This document shows positions 1 through 8,645 of a stretch of DNA of 64,000 nt, piece by piece; the first letter of the stretch is position 1, and every line of letters starts with the position of its first letter. The translations under genes and the position numbers were made by a program. This DNA comes from Glaciimonas sp. (GTDB lineage: Bacteria; Pseudomonadota; Gammaproteobacteria; Burkholderiales; Burkholderiaceae_D), in NCBI GenBank assembly GCA_012927585.1, contig JABBOY010000003.1, positions 62,001 to 126,000 of the forward strand, in the 5' to 3' direction. A model generated the notes under the pieces. The model did not search any database and was not told the DNA's origin. It was given only the letters and a program-made list of their open reading frames with translations.

Positions 1-1207
1 AAATCATGTTGCCGTCAATCCGTACCCCACCCTGCTCCACCATGCGTAGCGCTTCCGAACTGGAGGCGCACAGATTGGCCTGTTTCAGCAATTGGCCGAT
101 ACCCAATGGCGCACCGCCCAATGTGACTTCTGGAATCTCATCTGGAATACCGCCCTTCGAACGGCTGACGAAATCGGCCAGCGCATCAACCGCTGCCTGC
201 ACTGAATGGAAGCGCGTCACAATTTCCTGCGCCAGCGCCACCTTGACATCGCGCGGATTTTTGCCGACCGCAACAGCGTCCTTGAAGCCATCAATCTCCG
301 CCAGCGAGTGAAAAGACAGCAGTTCGTAATAGCGCCACATCATTACATCGGAAATGCGCATCACTTTGGCGAACATGGTGTTGGCCGGCTCGGTAATCCC
401 AATGTAGTTATTTTTCGACTTCGACATTTTTTCGATGCCGTCCAGTCCTTCCAGCAGCGGCATGGTCAAGATGCACTGCGGCTCCTGGCCGTAATCCTTT
501 TGCAGCTCACGGCCGACCAGCAAATTGAATTTTTGATCGGTGCCGCCGAGTTCGAGATCGCTTTTCAACGCCACCGAATCGTATCCTTGCATCAGCGGGT
601 ACAGAAACTCATGTACCGAAATTGGCGTGTTAGCCTTGAAGCGCTTGCTGAAATCGTCACGCTCCATCATCCGCGCCACCGTTGAATGCGAAGCCAGCTC
701 GATCATGCCGCGCGCGCCCAACGGATCGCACCATTCGGAGTTGTAGCGAATTTCGGTTCTGGCCGCATCCAGCACCAGGCTGGCCTGCTTGAAGTAGGTC
801 GTTGCATTGTGTTCGATCTGCTCTTTCGTCAAGGGCGGACGCGTCACGTTGCGGCCGGACGGGTCGCCGATCATCGAAGTGAAATCGCCGATCAAAAAAA
901 TCACGTTATGACCCAGATCCTGCAACTGGCGCATTTTGTTCAAAACCACGGTGTGGCCCAGATGCAGGTCAGGCGCGGTCGGGTCCAGCCCGAGTTTAAT
1001 GCGTAGTGGTATACCGCTACTTTCGGCGCGCGCCAGCTTCAGTGCGAATTCGGCTTCGATCAGCAATTCGTCGGCACCGCGCCGGGTAATGGCAAGCGCC
1101 TCTTGCACGCGATCCGATAATGGCAGCGGCAGCGCTGCGGTTAGCCCGGAAGAATTTGCAGGATCGGCTGGAGCTTGGTCTAGGGCAGGTTGGGATTGAG
1201 GATCCAT
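1..1207 (-). CDS. tyrS: Tyrosyl-tRNA synthetase, C-terminal end cut by window
   Basis: Charges tRNA-Tyr with tyrosine in the cytoplasm. About 402 codons are visible; the C-terminal end runs off the left edge of the window. The HIGH-type motif reads HLGH at residues 82-85 and the KMSKS motif is intact near residue 260, followed by an S4-like segment (GGVRIDG) close to the edge. The motif style is that of the bacterial TyrZ/TyrS2 type. The start is the ATG at 1207, giving a roughly 35-residue polar N-terminal lead before the conserved fold. It is transcribed divergently from the M23 peptidase gene, and the order tyrS / M23 / anmK is familiar in betaproteobacteria. Identification is secure. Confidence 0.95.
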   Translation of the reverse strand, partial: MDPQSQPALDQAPADPANSSGLTAALPLPLSDRVQEALAITRRGADELLIEAEFALKLARAESSGIPLRIKLGLDPTAPDLHLGHTVVLNKMRQLQDLGHNVIFLIGDFTSMIGDPSGRNVTRPPLTKEQIEHNATTYFKQASLVLDAARTEIRYNSEWCDPLGARGMIELASHSTVARMMERDDFSKRFKANTPISVHEFLYPLMQGYDSVALKSDLELGGTDQKFNLLVGRELQKDYGQEPQCILTMPLLEGLDGIEKMSKSKNNYIGITEPANTMFAKVMRISDVMMWRYYELLSFHSLAEIDGFKDAVAVGKNPRDVKVALAQEIVTRFHSVQAAVDALADFVSRSKGGIPDEIPEVTLGGAPLGIGQLLKQANLCASSSEALRMVEQGGVRIDGNMI

Positions 1208-1362
1208 GTTTAACTTTATTTCACTTTCAAAAGGCTAATGCGTGTTTACGACTTTGTTATAATTCTTGACTATTTCTCGCCTTGCCGCTAGTCAATACTA
1301 AAATAATAAGAAAACGTGCTTACTCTATATTCATACCGAACCGACAAATTCTAACTGAATGC

Positions 1363-2736
1363 ATGCAAACAAATCATAAATACCTGAGCCTAGGCTCCGC
1401 CAGCAAACTGTTGCTGGGCACATCGCGCAAGACCAGAATCATCTCGGCCAGCGGACTGTTTCTGGCAGCATGCGCCTTCGGCGCAATCGGTTTCGCGCCG
1501 CTAGCCCCGGACGCCGCCGACCTACCGGTCAGTCTGATCGAGCAGCAAATAACGCTGCCCAATCTGTCCCAGCAAATCGCGGCGCTCGAACAAGCCTCCC
1601 CCCAATATTACATGCGTGAAGAGAAAGTCCGTACCGGCGATACGCTGGCGACTTTACTGAACCGGCTCGGGATCAACGATGCGGCAGCGGAGAATTTCAT
1701 CAAGTCCGACAGCACCGCGCGCGGCGTGATGCAATTGCGCGCCGGCAAGAGCGTACAGGCGCAAACCAATGATGCCGGCAGCCTGCAGTGGTTGCGCACC
1801 ACTGTCGTCAGCAGTCGCGACAACCCGATCAAAAACATTGTGGTCGCGCGCAATGGCGATAATTTCAAGGCTGTGGAAGAAACCGCGGCCATTCAGATGC
1901 GCGTTGAAATGCGCTCCGGTTTGATCCATTCATCGCTCTTCGCCGCCACCGATAACGCCAACATCCCGGACCCGGTCGCGACCCAAATGGTCGACATGTT
2001 CTCGACCAATATCGACTTTAACTCCGACTTGCGCAAAGGCGACCGCTTCAACGTGGTCTATGAAACTTTCTGGCAAAACGGTGACTTCGTGCGTAGCGGC
2101 CGTGTGCTGGCAGGCGAATTCATCAACAATGGCAACACCTATCAATCGGTCTGGTTCCAGGAGCCGGGCAGCAAACAGGGTGGCGGTTATTACGGCTTTG
2201 ACGGCAAGTCGCTGAAAAAAGCTTTCCTTAAATCGCCGCTCGAATTCTCTCGCATCTCATCGGTCTTTTCGATGCGTAAACACCCGATTCTGGGCCTGTG
2301 GAAGCAGCACAAAGGGGTCGATTTCGCTGCGACGACCGGCACGCCGATCCGCGCCTCGGGCGATGGCGTGCTCGATTTCGCCGGCACCCAGGGTGGCTAT
2401 GGCAACTTCATCGTCATCAAGCACTGGAATAATTATTCCACCGCTTACGCCCACATGAGCCGCTTGGCACCCGGCATGCGCAAGGGCAGCAAGGTCAGCC
2501 AGGGCGACGTGATCGGTTATGTCGGCTCCACCGGTTGGGCGACCGGCCCGCATTTGCATTACGAGTTCCGCGTCAATAATGTTGCGGTCAATCCGATGTC
2601 GGTCAATATACCAAACGCGCAACCCATGACGACTGCCCAGTTGCGGCAATTCCGCAACATTACCGGCGACATCATGCATCGTTTCGCTTTGATGCAGCCG
2701 CAGAAAAACGCAGTCAAGCTGGCGTCCATCGATTGA
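1363..2736 (+). CDS. M23 family metallopeptidase (MepM/NlpD-like murein endopeptidase)
   Basis: Predicted zinc peptidase that cuts peptide cross-links of murein in the periplasm. The ATG at 1363 gives 457 residues; an in-frame TTG at 1282 would add 27 unconvincing residues, and no strong ribosome site marks either. A single membrane anchor lies at about residues 25-45. A LysM/OapA-like segment (VRTGDTLATLLNRLGI) follows near residue 85. The C-terminal LytM domain carries the zinc motifs HKGVDF (near 316) and HLHYEF (near 397), so it should be active. A TATAAT hexamer at 1258-1263 lies upstream but has no clear -35 partner. The next gene, anmK, also serves murein turnover and recycling. Confidence 0.9.
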   Translation: MQTNHKYLSLGSASKLLLGTSRKTRIISASGLFLAACAFGAIGFAPLAPDAADLPVSLIEQQITLPNLSQQIAALEQASPQYYMREEKVRTGDTLATLLNRLGINDAAAENFIKSDSTARGVMQLRAGKSVQAQTNDAGSLQWLRTTVVSSRDNPIKNIVVARNGDNFKAVEETAAIQMRVEMRSGLIHSSLFAATDNANIPDPVATQMVDMFSTNIDFNSDLRKGDRFNVVYETFWQNGDFVRSGRVLAGEFINNGNTYQSVWFQEPGSKQGGGYYGFDGKSLKKAFLKSPLEFSRISSVFSMRKHPILGLWKQHKGVDFAATTGTPIRASGDGVLDFAGTQGGYGNFIVIKHWNNYSTAYAHMSRLAPGMRKGSKVSQGDVIGYVGSTGWATGPHLHYEFRVNNVAVNPMSVNIPNAQPMTTAQLRQFRNITGDIMHRFALMQPQKNAVKLASID

Positions 2737-2796
2737 TGTGATGGTCTGGCAGGATTTAATTCCTGCCCCCTGGCGAGCGCGCGCAGCAACAACAAC

Positions 2797-2833
2797 AAAC
2801 GGTGACTGGATGGCTTCAGTCACCGTTTTTTTT
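2797..2833 (+). terminator. Rho-independent terminator after the M23 peptidase gene
   Basis: A perfect 12-bp stem (AAACGGTGACTG paired with CAGTCACCGTTT) with an 8-nt loop is followed by a run of T. It lies 60 bp after the peptidase stop codon and just before anmK, so anmK probably has its own promoter or depends on readthrough. Confidence 0.9.
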
Positions 2834-2863
2834 AAACATTAGCCCAAAATAAATTAGCCCAAA

Positions 2864-4015
2864 ATGCGCCCTCCTCTTATGCCCAAACCCTGCTCCGACA
2901 GCCTCACCATCGGCCTCATGTCCGGCACCAGCCTGGACGGCGTGGACGGCGTGCTTGCCACTTGCGCGGCCGATGGCGGCGGCCGGATGCGTTCCATCGC
3001 TCATGCTTACATCCCGTTTCCAGATGCGCTGCGGGCCGAATTGCTGGCTCTGCAAACTGCCGGTCACAACGAAATCGAGCGCGAAGCACAAAGCGCCAAT
3101 GCACTGGCGCACCAATACGCAGCCTGCGTAAAACAGTTGCTGGGTAGTGCAGGCAATAGCGCCAGCCAGATTAGTGCCATCGGCGCGCATGGGCAGACCA
3201 TTCGGCATCGGCCCGACCTGGGGTTTACCCGCCAGACGAACAATCCGGCCCTGCTGGCGGAATTGACTGGAATCGACGTGATCGCCGATTTTCGCAGCCG
3301 CGACATCGCTGCCGGCGGCCAGGGCGCACCGCTGGTGCCTGCCTTCCATCAAGCCGCATTCGGTCAGATCGGCGAGACCCGGGTGGTGGCCAATATCGGC
3401 GGCATCAGCAACATCAGCATACTTGACGGCAACGGCGATGACGCTACCGGCTTCGATACCGGCCCCGGCAATATGCTGCTCGATGCTTGGATCGGGCGTC
3501 ACCGGGGCTTGCCTTACGACGCTGACGGCGCCTGGGCCGCCAGCGGCACTGTGATCGCGGCGCTGCTGCAAACGCTGCTGCAGGAACCGTATTTGGCAGC
3601 GCCGCCGCCCAAGAGCACCGGGCGCGACCTATTCCACCTGGCATGGCTGGATGACAAACTGCACGCTTTCCCCGCTGTAGCTGCGGCAGACGTGCAAGCG
3701 ACCCTGACCGCATTTACCGCCCGCACCCTGGCCGACGCCATTGCGCGCACTGCCGGCGACGCTGCAGCGGTCTATTTATGCGGCGGCGGCGCTTACAATG
3801 CGCAACTGACGGCGCAGTTGACAGCAGCCCTGCAGGCACAAGGGCAAAACGCGCGCGTGCTATCAACCGACGCGCTTGGCGTAGCGCCCAACCAAGTGGA
3901 AGCGCTGGCATTCGCATGGCTGGCACAGCGCTTCCTGCAACGCCAACCCGGCAACCGGCCGGCCGCCACCGGCGCGCGGGGCTTGCGTGTACTGGGCGCA
4001 CTTTATCCACGCTGA
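2864..4015 (+). CDS. anmK: Anhydro-N-acetylmuramic acid kinase
   Basis: Phosphorylates and opens 1,6-anhydro-MurNAc released from murein, feeding MurNAc-6-P into cell-wall recycling; cytoplasmic. The 383-residue length is normal for the family. The phosphate-binding motif [12 protein letters not shown] lies at residues 17-28 and the [13 protein letters not shown] segment in the middle of the protein is typical. Two starts are possible, ATG 2864 and ATG 2879; neither has a good ribosome site, and the first is kept. It follows the M23 peptidase after a strong terminator. Confidence 0.93.
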   Translation: MRPPLMPKPCSDSLTIGLMSGTSLDGVDGVLATCAADGGGRMRSIAHAYIPFPDALRAELLALQTAGHNEIEREAQSANALAHQYAACVKQLLGSAGNSASQISAIGAHGQTIRHRPDLGFTRQTNNPALLAELTGIDVIADFRSRDIAAGGQGAPLVPAFHQAAFGQIGETRVVANIGGISNISILDGNGDDATGFDTGPGNMLLDAWIGRHRGLPYDADGAWAASGTVIAALLQTLLQEPYLAAPPPKSTGRDLFHLAWLDDKLHAFPAVAAADVQATLTAFTARTLADAIARTAGDAAAVYLCGGGAYNAQLTAQLTAALQAQGQNARVLSTDALGVAPNQVEALAFAWLAQRFLQRQPGNRPAATGARGLRVLGALYPR

Positions 4016-4123
4016 AGAAGTTGCATTTTGGGGGTGTAATGAAAGGGAGAGGTTTTAACCGGTACGGACTTTGATAAATAATGCGGCAATACCGGGATTC
4101 GAAATCGATGCGCGGGGTACGAC

Positions 4124-4250
4124 ATGAGCCTGAATATGGAGTCGCGGTTTGACGCCTATTGAGACGAGTTGGTCAAAGGGGGTATTGAGGCACGCGGACC
4201 GAAGTCAGACGGCGCGCCGGCATCTGAAAGACCTGATCAAGAAATATTAG
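4124..4250 (+). pseudogene. Possible remnant of an IS701-type transposase N-terminus
   Basis: From ATG 4124 the frame reads MSLNMESRFDAY and then hits TGA. Reading on, one frame gives DELVKG and the next gives VLRHADRSQTARRHLKDL. Put together, these resemble the start of IS701-family transposases as I remember them (ESRFDAY ... GHADR ...). If so, it carries one stop and one frameshift, and nothing of the catalytic region remains. The match is short, so this is tentative. It sits between the end of anmK and the end of the sigma-54 regulator gene. Confidence 0.4.
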
Positions 4251-4257
4251 ACAGGCT

Positions 4258-5958
4258 TTACGAAAACTTCTTGAGGCGGTAGGCGAGCTGGGGACGGGTC
4301 ATGCCGAGCGCGCGGGCGGCCGAACTAAGATTACCGTCGGCACGCGCCATGGCGGCCTTGAGCAATACGTTCTCCACATCATCCAGGCTGACTTTGTTTT
4401 TCTGCACATAATCCAGAAACGCTTCGACCGTCCCTTCATCCTGTTTCAAAACACTGCCATCTTTTGCCAGACCGGAAAGCCTCGGTTTGTTAGCGTCGGC
4501 TGCAATCGCAGGAAAAATATCGGCCAGATCGATCCGCCCCCCTTCTTGCGCCAGAATGATGCCGCGCTCAATCACGTTTTCCAGTTCGCGTATATTGCCG
4601 GGCCAGGAATACTGCTTGAATGCATGCATTACCTGATCGGTAACGCCAATGACTTTCTTGCCGTGGCGTACACCATATTTATCCAGAAAACGTTGTACCA
4701 GCAGCACAATATCGTCCTTGCGCTCGCGTAGTGGCGGAATGGTGACAGGGTAGATATTCAATCGATAATACAGATCCTTGCGGAACCGCCCTTCTTCCAC
4801 CGCCTGCGCCAAATTTACGTTGGTGGCAGCGACCACCCGCACATCGACTTTGCGGGTGCGGCTGTCGCCGATCCGCTCCAGTTCCCCTTCCTGCAGCACG
4901 CGCAGCAATTTGGCTTGGGCCGATGCGGACAGCTCGCCTGCTTCGTCCAGGAACAGGGTGCCGCCATGGGCGCGCTCAAAGCGTCCCGGTCGCGACTGCT
5001 GGGCTCCGGTGAAAGCGCCCTTCTCCACGCCGAAGAGTTCCGACTCAATCAGTTGTTCCGGCAAGGCAGCGCAGTTGACGGCGACAAAAGGCCGGTCGGC
5101 GCGATTACTGACATTGTGCAGCGCGCGGGCAAAGCGTTCCTTGCCCACCCCCGTTTCGCCCAGCAGCAGTACAGTCACTTGGCTGGCAGCCGCTTTCTTG
5201 AGCAGGCCGGATGCCTGTTTGAAACTGGCCGAGGCACCTATCAGGTCGTCAGTCTGCAGATCATCGTCAATCGAGTAGCGCAGATTCTGCACCTGGGTTT
5301 GCAAAGCCATGATGTGATCTGCCACCGAATCAGGCTGAAAATATTTCAGTGACGCTTGCGCATCATGCCATTCGATGGCGGGACGGCCGATGATTTGACA
5401 GTGGTGCGCACCGGCCGCCGAACATTCGGTTTCATTGAAAAGAATAAATTTACCCATCAGCGTACTCACATAACCGCAGGCATAACCGAGTTGCATCCAG
5501 CAAGCCGGCTCGGAGGAGACTCCATAAAGCTCAGTATGCGCGTCCGCCTCGAACGAGCTTTCCCAGGTAAATTCACCGTAGAAAACACCCTTGGCGATAT
5601 CAATATTGAGTTTGCCGTTGCGCACGCTGACGATACCCTCAAGCGTATGCAGTTGCGGCCCCATCACCAGCAATTCCGTTTCGGTGGCGTCCGGATAAAG
5701 CTTGCGCGCCCATGCCGCATCGCTGGTGCCGGACGCGTAGCCCATGCGCGTGAGCACGCCACGGGCGCGGTCAGTGCCGAGCGAATCGATCAACTCTTTG
5801 CGCAAAGCAATAATTGCCGCGCCGTGCAAAAGAATCATGCGCGTCTCGCCTAGCCAGATATGGCCGCTGTCGAATGCAAAACGCAGGCGCGAGGCAAGCT
5901 CGCTGGCATCGGCCAACGAGCTTGCTTCCATTGAATCGATGGTGTTGATTGTCTCCAC
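4258..5958 (-). CDS. XylR/DmpR-type sigma-54-dependent aromatic-responsive activator
   Basis: Predicted sigma-54 enhancer-binding protein (566 aa) sensing an aromatic ligand. Domain order: XylR-type N-terminal sensor (about 20-130); V4R domain (about 140-205) with its Cys and His residues near the end ([12 protein letters not shown]); linker; AAA+ domain with Walker A GETGVGKE near 268 and the sigma-54 contact loop GAFTGA near 313; Fis-type HTH at the C-terminus ([20 protein letters not shown]). The GTG at 5958 follows an AAAGGG ribosome site; the next in-frame ATG at 5931 has none. It lies 288 bp downstream of the aryl-CoA ligase gene on the same strand, so control of the ligase and hcr genes is a reasonable inference. 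I could not find a clear -24/-12 promoter in front of either target. Confidence 0.88.
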   Translation of the reverse strand: METINTIDSMEASSLADASELASRLRFAFDSGHIWLGETRMILLHGAAIIALRKELIDSLGTDRARGVLTRMGYASGTSDAAWARKLYPDATETELLVMGPQLHTLEGIVSVRNGKLNIDIAKGVFYGEFTWESSFEADAHTELYGVSSEPACWMQLGYACGYVSTLMGKFILFNETECSAAGAHHCQIIGRPAIEWHDAQASLKYFQPDSVADHIMALQTQVQNLRYSIDDDLQTDDLIGASASFKQASGLLKKAAASQVTVLLLGETGVGKERFARALHNVSNRADRPFVAVNCAALPEQLIESELFGVEKGAFTGAQQSRPGRFERAHGGTLFLDEAGELSASAQAKLLRVLQEGELERIGDSRTRKVDVRVVAATNVNLAQAVEEGRFRKDLYYRLNIYPVTIPPLRERKDDIVLLVQRFLDKYGVRHGKKVIGVTDQVMHAFKQYSWPGNIRELENVIERGIILAQEGGRIDLADIFPAIAADANKPRLSGLAKDGSVLKQDEGTVEAFLDYVQKNKVSLDDVENVLLKAAMARADGNLSSAARALGMTRPQLAYRLKKFS

Positions 5959-6246
5959 GCAGGCCCTTTAAAAATTTTGTTTTTATATGTGTAATGGATG
6001 TATACGCGCTCCCTGTGAATTACGCAAACAGACCTCTACGCGCACTGAAGTACCGTTGCTTGGACGGGTTACGAACGATATAACGCAGGCGGCTGGTGCA
6101 TTCCGGCGTCTCGACGCTGACGCTTTCGCGCGCCAACTTATCAGACGAGGCATGGAATTATCCGTGCAACAACGCCACGCTCGCTACAAAAATGGAAGCC
6201 TGAGCGCGGCAAGATGGCGCTTTAAGCGGATTGCAAAATTTTCCGG
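5959..6246. other. Intergenic region, no gene recognised
   Basis: This 288-bp gap separates the ligase stop from the activator start. Next to the activator it is AT-rich (TTTAAAAATTTTGTTTTTATATG), which probably holds that gene's promoter. The rest has no convincing coding signal or hairpin. Confidence 0.4.
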
Positions 6247-7755
6247 TCAGGAAGTCAGCAGCGCCGCCTCGCGCTGCTGCTCGTGCAGCGCGCCGAGCTT
6301 GGCACGCTGCAGCTTGCCGGTCGCAGTCAGCGGCAGCGCCTCTACCCAGTGCACCCAACGCGGCCGCTTGTGGCCGGGCAAGCCGGCAATCCCGCTGGAC
6401 AGACTACTGCGCGCGGCCACTTCCTGATTCGGCGTCGCCACCAGGAAAGCGGCGATCGCGGTCAGCCCGTCATCGCTTTTGACACCGACTGCCGCCAGCG
6501 CCTGCACGCTGTCGCCGCAAGCCAAGCGCAACGCCTGCTCAACCCACTGGGTGCTGACCCATTGCCCGGCAATTTTCAGCATGTCGTCGTTGCGACCGGT
6601 GAATTCGAGCCAACCGTCGTGGCGCAGAAACATGTCGCCCGGTGAAAACCAGCCTTCGTGAAAGCCGTCGGCCTGTTCTTTTGGGCGCTGCCAGTAGCCG
6701 CGGGCGACGGCCGGATGCCGGACCCAGAGCCGCTGCGGCAATTCGGGCGGCAGCTTGTCGTAGCGCAGTTCGGTGAGCGGCGTCGGCGTCAGGCGGCCGC
6801 TATCGTTGTCGCAATACAGCATCAGGCACAGCGTTTCGGAAGTGCCGTAACACGAAATCGGCGCCAGTTCGGTGGCCCGCTGCCAGTCGGCGCGCAGCTT
6901 CGGCGGCAAGCCTTCGCCGGCTGAAATATAGTGGCGGATGCCGCGTCCGGCCAACTGGTGGGCGATACCGCCTTGCAGCATCTTGTGGTACAGCGTCGGC
7001 ACGCAAAACAGGATCGTTGGCCGATGTGTTTTCACCATCTTCAGCACCCGTTCCGCTGTCGGCCATTCGGGATCGAGAATCACGGTCGCGCCCAGCCGCA
7101 GCCCGGCGAACAGGCTGTTGGCTAGTGCATAGGCAAAGAACAGCTTGGAAGTCGCGTACAGCCGATCCTGCGGTCCAGCCCCTAAAATTTCACGGGCAAA
7201 AGCGGCGCACGGCGCGGTTACGCTATGGCTGTGCACAACACCTTTCGGCGTGCCAGTGGTGCCGGAAGTGCCAATCCATAACGCCATCTCATGCGGCGCA
7301 CGCGGCAGCGGCGGGATCGCAGTAGCGGCCGCGCAGGCTTCCATCCAGTCGACGCAGCCGAGCCCAGCGGCCGCAATCACCAGCGGCTGGGGCAGGCGGT
7401 CCGATAGCGCGACCAGCGCCGGCGCCAGTTCGGCCGTAGTCCAGATAAAGCGCACACCCGATTCGAGCAGGATCGGGGCCAATTCTTCGATGCCAAGGTG
7501 CGAATTGACGCCGATGCCGACTCCGCCAGCCCAGATCGCGCCCAGATAGGCTTCCACCCATTCGATGCTGTCCGGCCCGAACACCACGACCCGGTCGCCA
7601 GCGGCCAGGCCGCTGCGCTGCCAAGCGCCGGCGGCACGCGCTACCGTCTGCCTGAGTTCGCCGTAACTGATGCGCCGGGTGCCGCATTCGATTGCAATAT
7701 CACTTTCGTGGCCGGTCTCGAACAGGCAGGCGGCGGCATTGGTCAATGATTTCAT
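6247..7755 (-). CDS. Benzoate/4-hydroxybenzoate-CoA ligase family protein
   Basis: Member of the ANL adenylate-forming family, likely activating 4-hydroxybenzoate or a close aryl acid to its CoA thioester with ATP (502 aa). The AMP-binding P-loop TSGTTGTPKG lies near residues 165-174; the YGTSET signature and the hinge region (TGRNDDMLKIAGQWVS) follow; the C-terminal catalytic lysine motif is TATGKLQR. The ATG at 7755 has a GAGGA ribosome site at the proper distance; an upstream in-frame start at 7785 has none. It is divergent from hcrCAB, whose substrate is 4-hydroxybenzoyl-CoA, and this is the basis for the substrate guess. Benzoate or another hydroxybenzoate is not excluded. Confidence 0.85.
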   Translation of the reverse strand: MKSLTNAAACLFETGHESDIAIECGTRRISYGELRQTVARAAGAWQRSGLAAGDRVVVFGPDSIEWVEAYLGAIWAGGVGIGVNSHLGIEELAPILLESGVRFIWTTAELAPALVALSDRLPQPLVIAAAGLGCVDWMEACAAATAIPPLPRAPHEMALWIGTSGTTGTPKGVVHSHSVTAPCAAFAREILGAGPQDRLYATSKLFFAYALANSLFAGLRLGATVILDPEWPTAERVLKMVKTHRPTILFCVPTLYHKMLQGGIAHQLAGRGIRHYISAGEGLPPKLRADWQRATELAPISCYGTSETLCLMLYCDNDSGRLTPTPLTELRYDKLPPELPQRLWVRHPAVARGYWQRPKEQADGFHEGWFSPGDMFLRHDGWLEFTGRNDDMLKIAGQWVSTQWVEQALRLACGDSVQALAAVGVKSDDGLTAIAAFLVATPNQEVAARSSLSSGIAGLPGHKRPRWVHWVEALPLTATGKLQRAKLGALHEQQREAALLTS

Positions 7756-8032
7756 TCGATTCCTCGTGATTTGATGCTTTACCAATACGGGTCAATGTAG
7801 ATTTTCAGATAGCGCCTATTGAAACCGCCGGCAAGCCGCCGCAATCCCGTCCAAGCACCGCCATCGCCAACTTCTCATAAAAACATTACTACCAAAATGG
7901 TCACACAATAATATGTTTTAAGTCAATCATTTATTTTTACCATTCAGAATCGTTGGTAATGAATCAAAAACTACCGATATTCTGCATAAATACGATATAA
8001 ATTCTAAAAATATGCATAATTTTCCGGCGAAC

Positions 8033-8052
8033 TGCATCCTTTTCAGGATGCA
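8033..8052. promoter_or_regulatory. Perfect inverted repeat upstream of hcrC (candidate operator)
   Basis: TGCATCCT and AGGATGCA arms separated by four bases, 99 bp before the hcrC start. It has no T-run and is not placed as a terminator, so an operator or a 5'-leader hairpin is more likely. Confidence 0.45.
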
Positions 8053-8071
8053 TATTTAATCTAATTTTTGT

Positions 8072-8085
8072 TTGATACAAATCTA
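8072..8085. promoter_or_regulatory. FNR/CRP-family-like box upstream of hcrC
   Basis: TTGAT-N4-ATCTA, one mismatch from the FNR consensus, about 66 bp before the hcrC ATG. It suits an oxygen-repressed aromatic pathway, but one such match in an AT-rich region may be chance. Confidence 0.35.
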
Positions 8086-8150
8086 AATTTCGGCTATGCT
8101 TGTGGATATCGCACGAACTCATTACCTCATCCATCGAAGGAGAACGCTGC

Positions 8151-8645
8151 ATGAAAACGGTCGTCCCAATGCGGATCAACGGTCAGGCGCGCGAAGACGC
8201 GATGGCAGACAATCTGCTGCTAATCGATTACCTGCGCGAGCAGCTCAACCTGACCGGCACCAAGCAGGGTTGCGACGGCGGCGAATGCGGCGCCTGCACC
8301 GTGCTGGTCGATAACGTGCCGCGTCTGGCCTGCCTGACGCTGGCCGCCAGTGTCGCCGGTCGCCATGTCGAGACAGTCGAATCGCTGTCCAGCGCCGGCC
8401 GCCTGTCGCCATTGCAACAGGCATTCAACGAAAAGCTCGGCACCCAGTGCGGCTATTGCACGCCCGGCATGCTGATGGCGTCCGAAGCGCTGTTGCGCAG
8501 TAATCCGGCACCGTCGGTCGAACAGATCCGCGCCGCGCTGGCCGGCAACCTGTGCCGCTGCACCGGTTATGTGAAGATCATCGAATCGGTACAGGCCGCT
8601 GCCGGCAGCTTTACCAGCCTTAGCCGAAAAGGAGCCACCGCATGA
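8151..8645 (+). CDS. hcrC: 4-Hydroxybenzoyl-CoA reductase gamma subunit ([2Fe-2S] protein)
   Basis: Small electron-transfer subunit (164 aa) of the xanthine-oxidase-family enzyme that removes the para-hydroxyl of 4-hydroxybenzoyl-CoA. The first [2Fe-2S] site is of plant ferredoxin type (CDGGECGAC, with the fourth Cys in RLACL). The second is CGYC ... CRC in the helical C-terminal half. The ATG at 8151 is preceded by AAGGAGA; an in-frame TTG at 8100 is rejected. The stop overlaps the hcrA start by four bases. Taken alone the subunit could belong to other molybdenum hydroxylases; the neighbouring beta subunit decides the substrate class. Confidence 0.92.
   Translation: MKTVVPMRINGQAREDAMADNLLLIDYLREQLNLTGTKQGCDGGECGACTVLVDNVPRLACLTLAASVAGRHVETVESLSSAGRLSPLQQAFNEKLGTQCGYCTPGMLMASEALLRSNPAPSVEQIRAALAGNLCRCTGYVKIIESVQAAAGSFTSLSRKGATA

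Larger units (their letters stand above)
7756..8150. promoter_or_regulatory. Divergent control region between the aryl-CoA ligase gene and hcrC
   Basis: This AT-rich stretch of about 395 bp must hold promoters for both directions. Visible sites: an inverted repeat TTACCA/TGGTAA at 7937-7959; a perfect 8-bp inverted repeat TGCATCCT-TTTC-AGGATGCA at 8033-8052; and an FNR-like box TTGAT-ACAA-ATCTA at 8072-8085, one base off the TTGAT-N4-ATCAA consensus. FNR-like regulators are known to control anaerobic hydroxybenzoate genes in other bacteria. No convincing sigma-54 -24/-12 element was found despite the nearby activator gene. Confidence 0.55.

Noticed and set aside
7756..8150. Search for a sigma-54 -24/-12 promoter for hcrC or the ligase gene
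   Set aside because: No GG-N10-GC element with acceptable flanks on either strand; the nearest candidates have spacers of 8-9.
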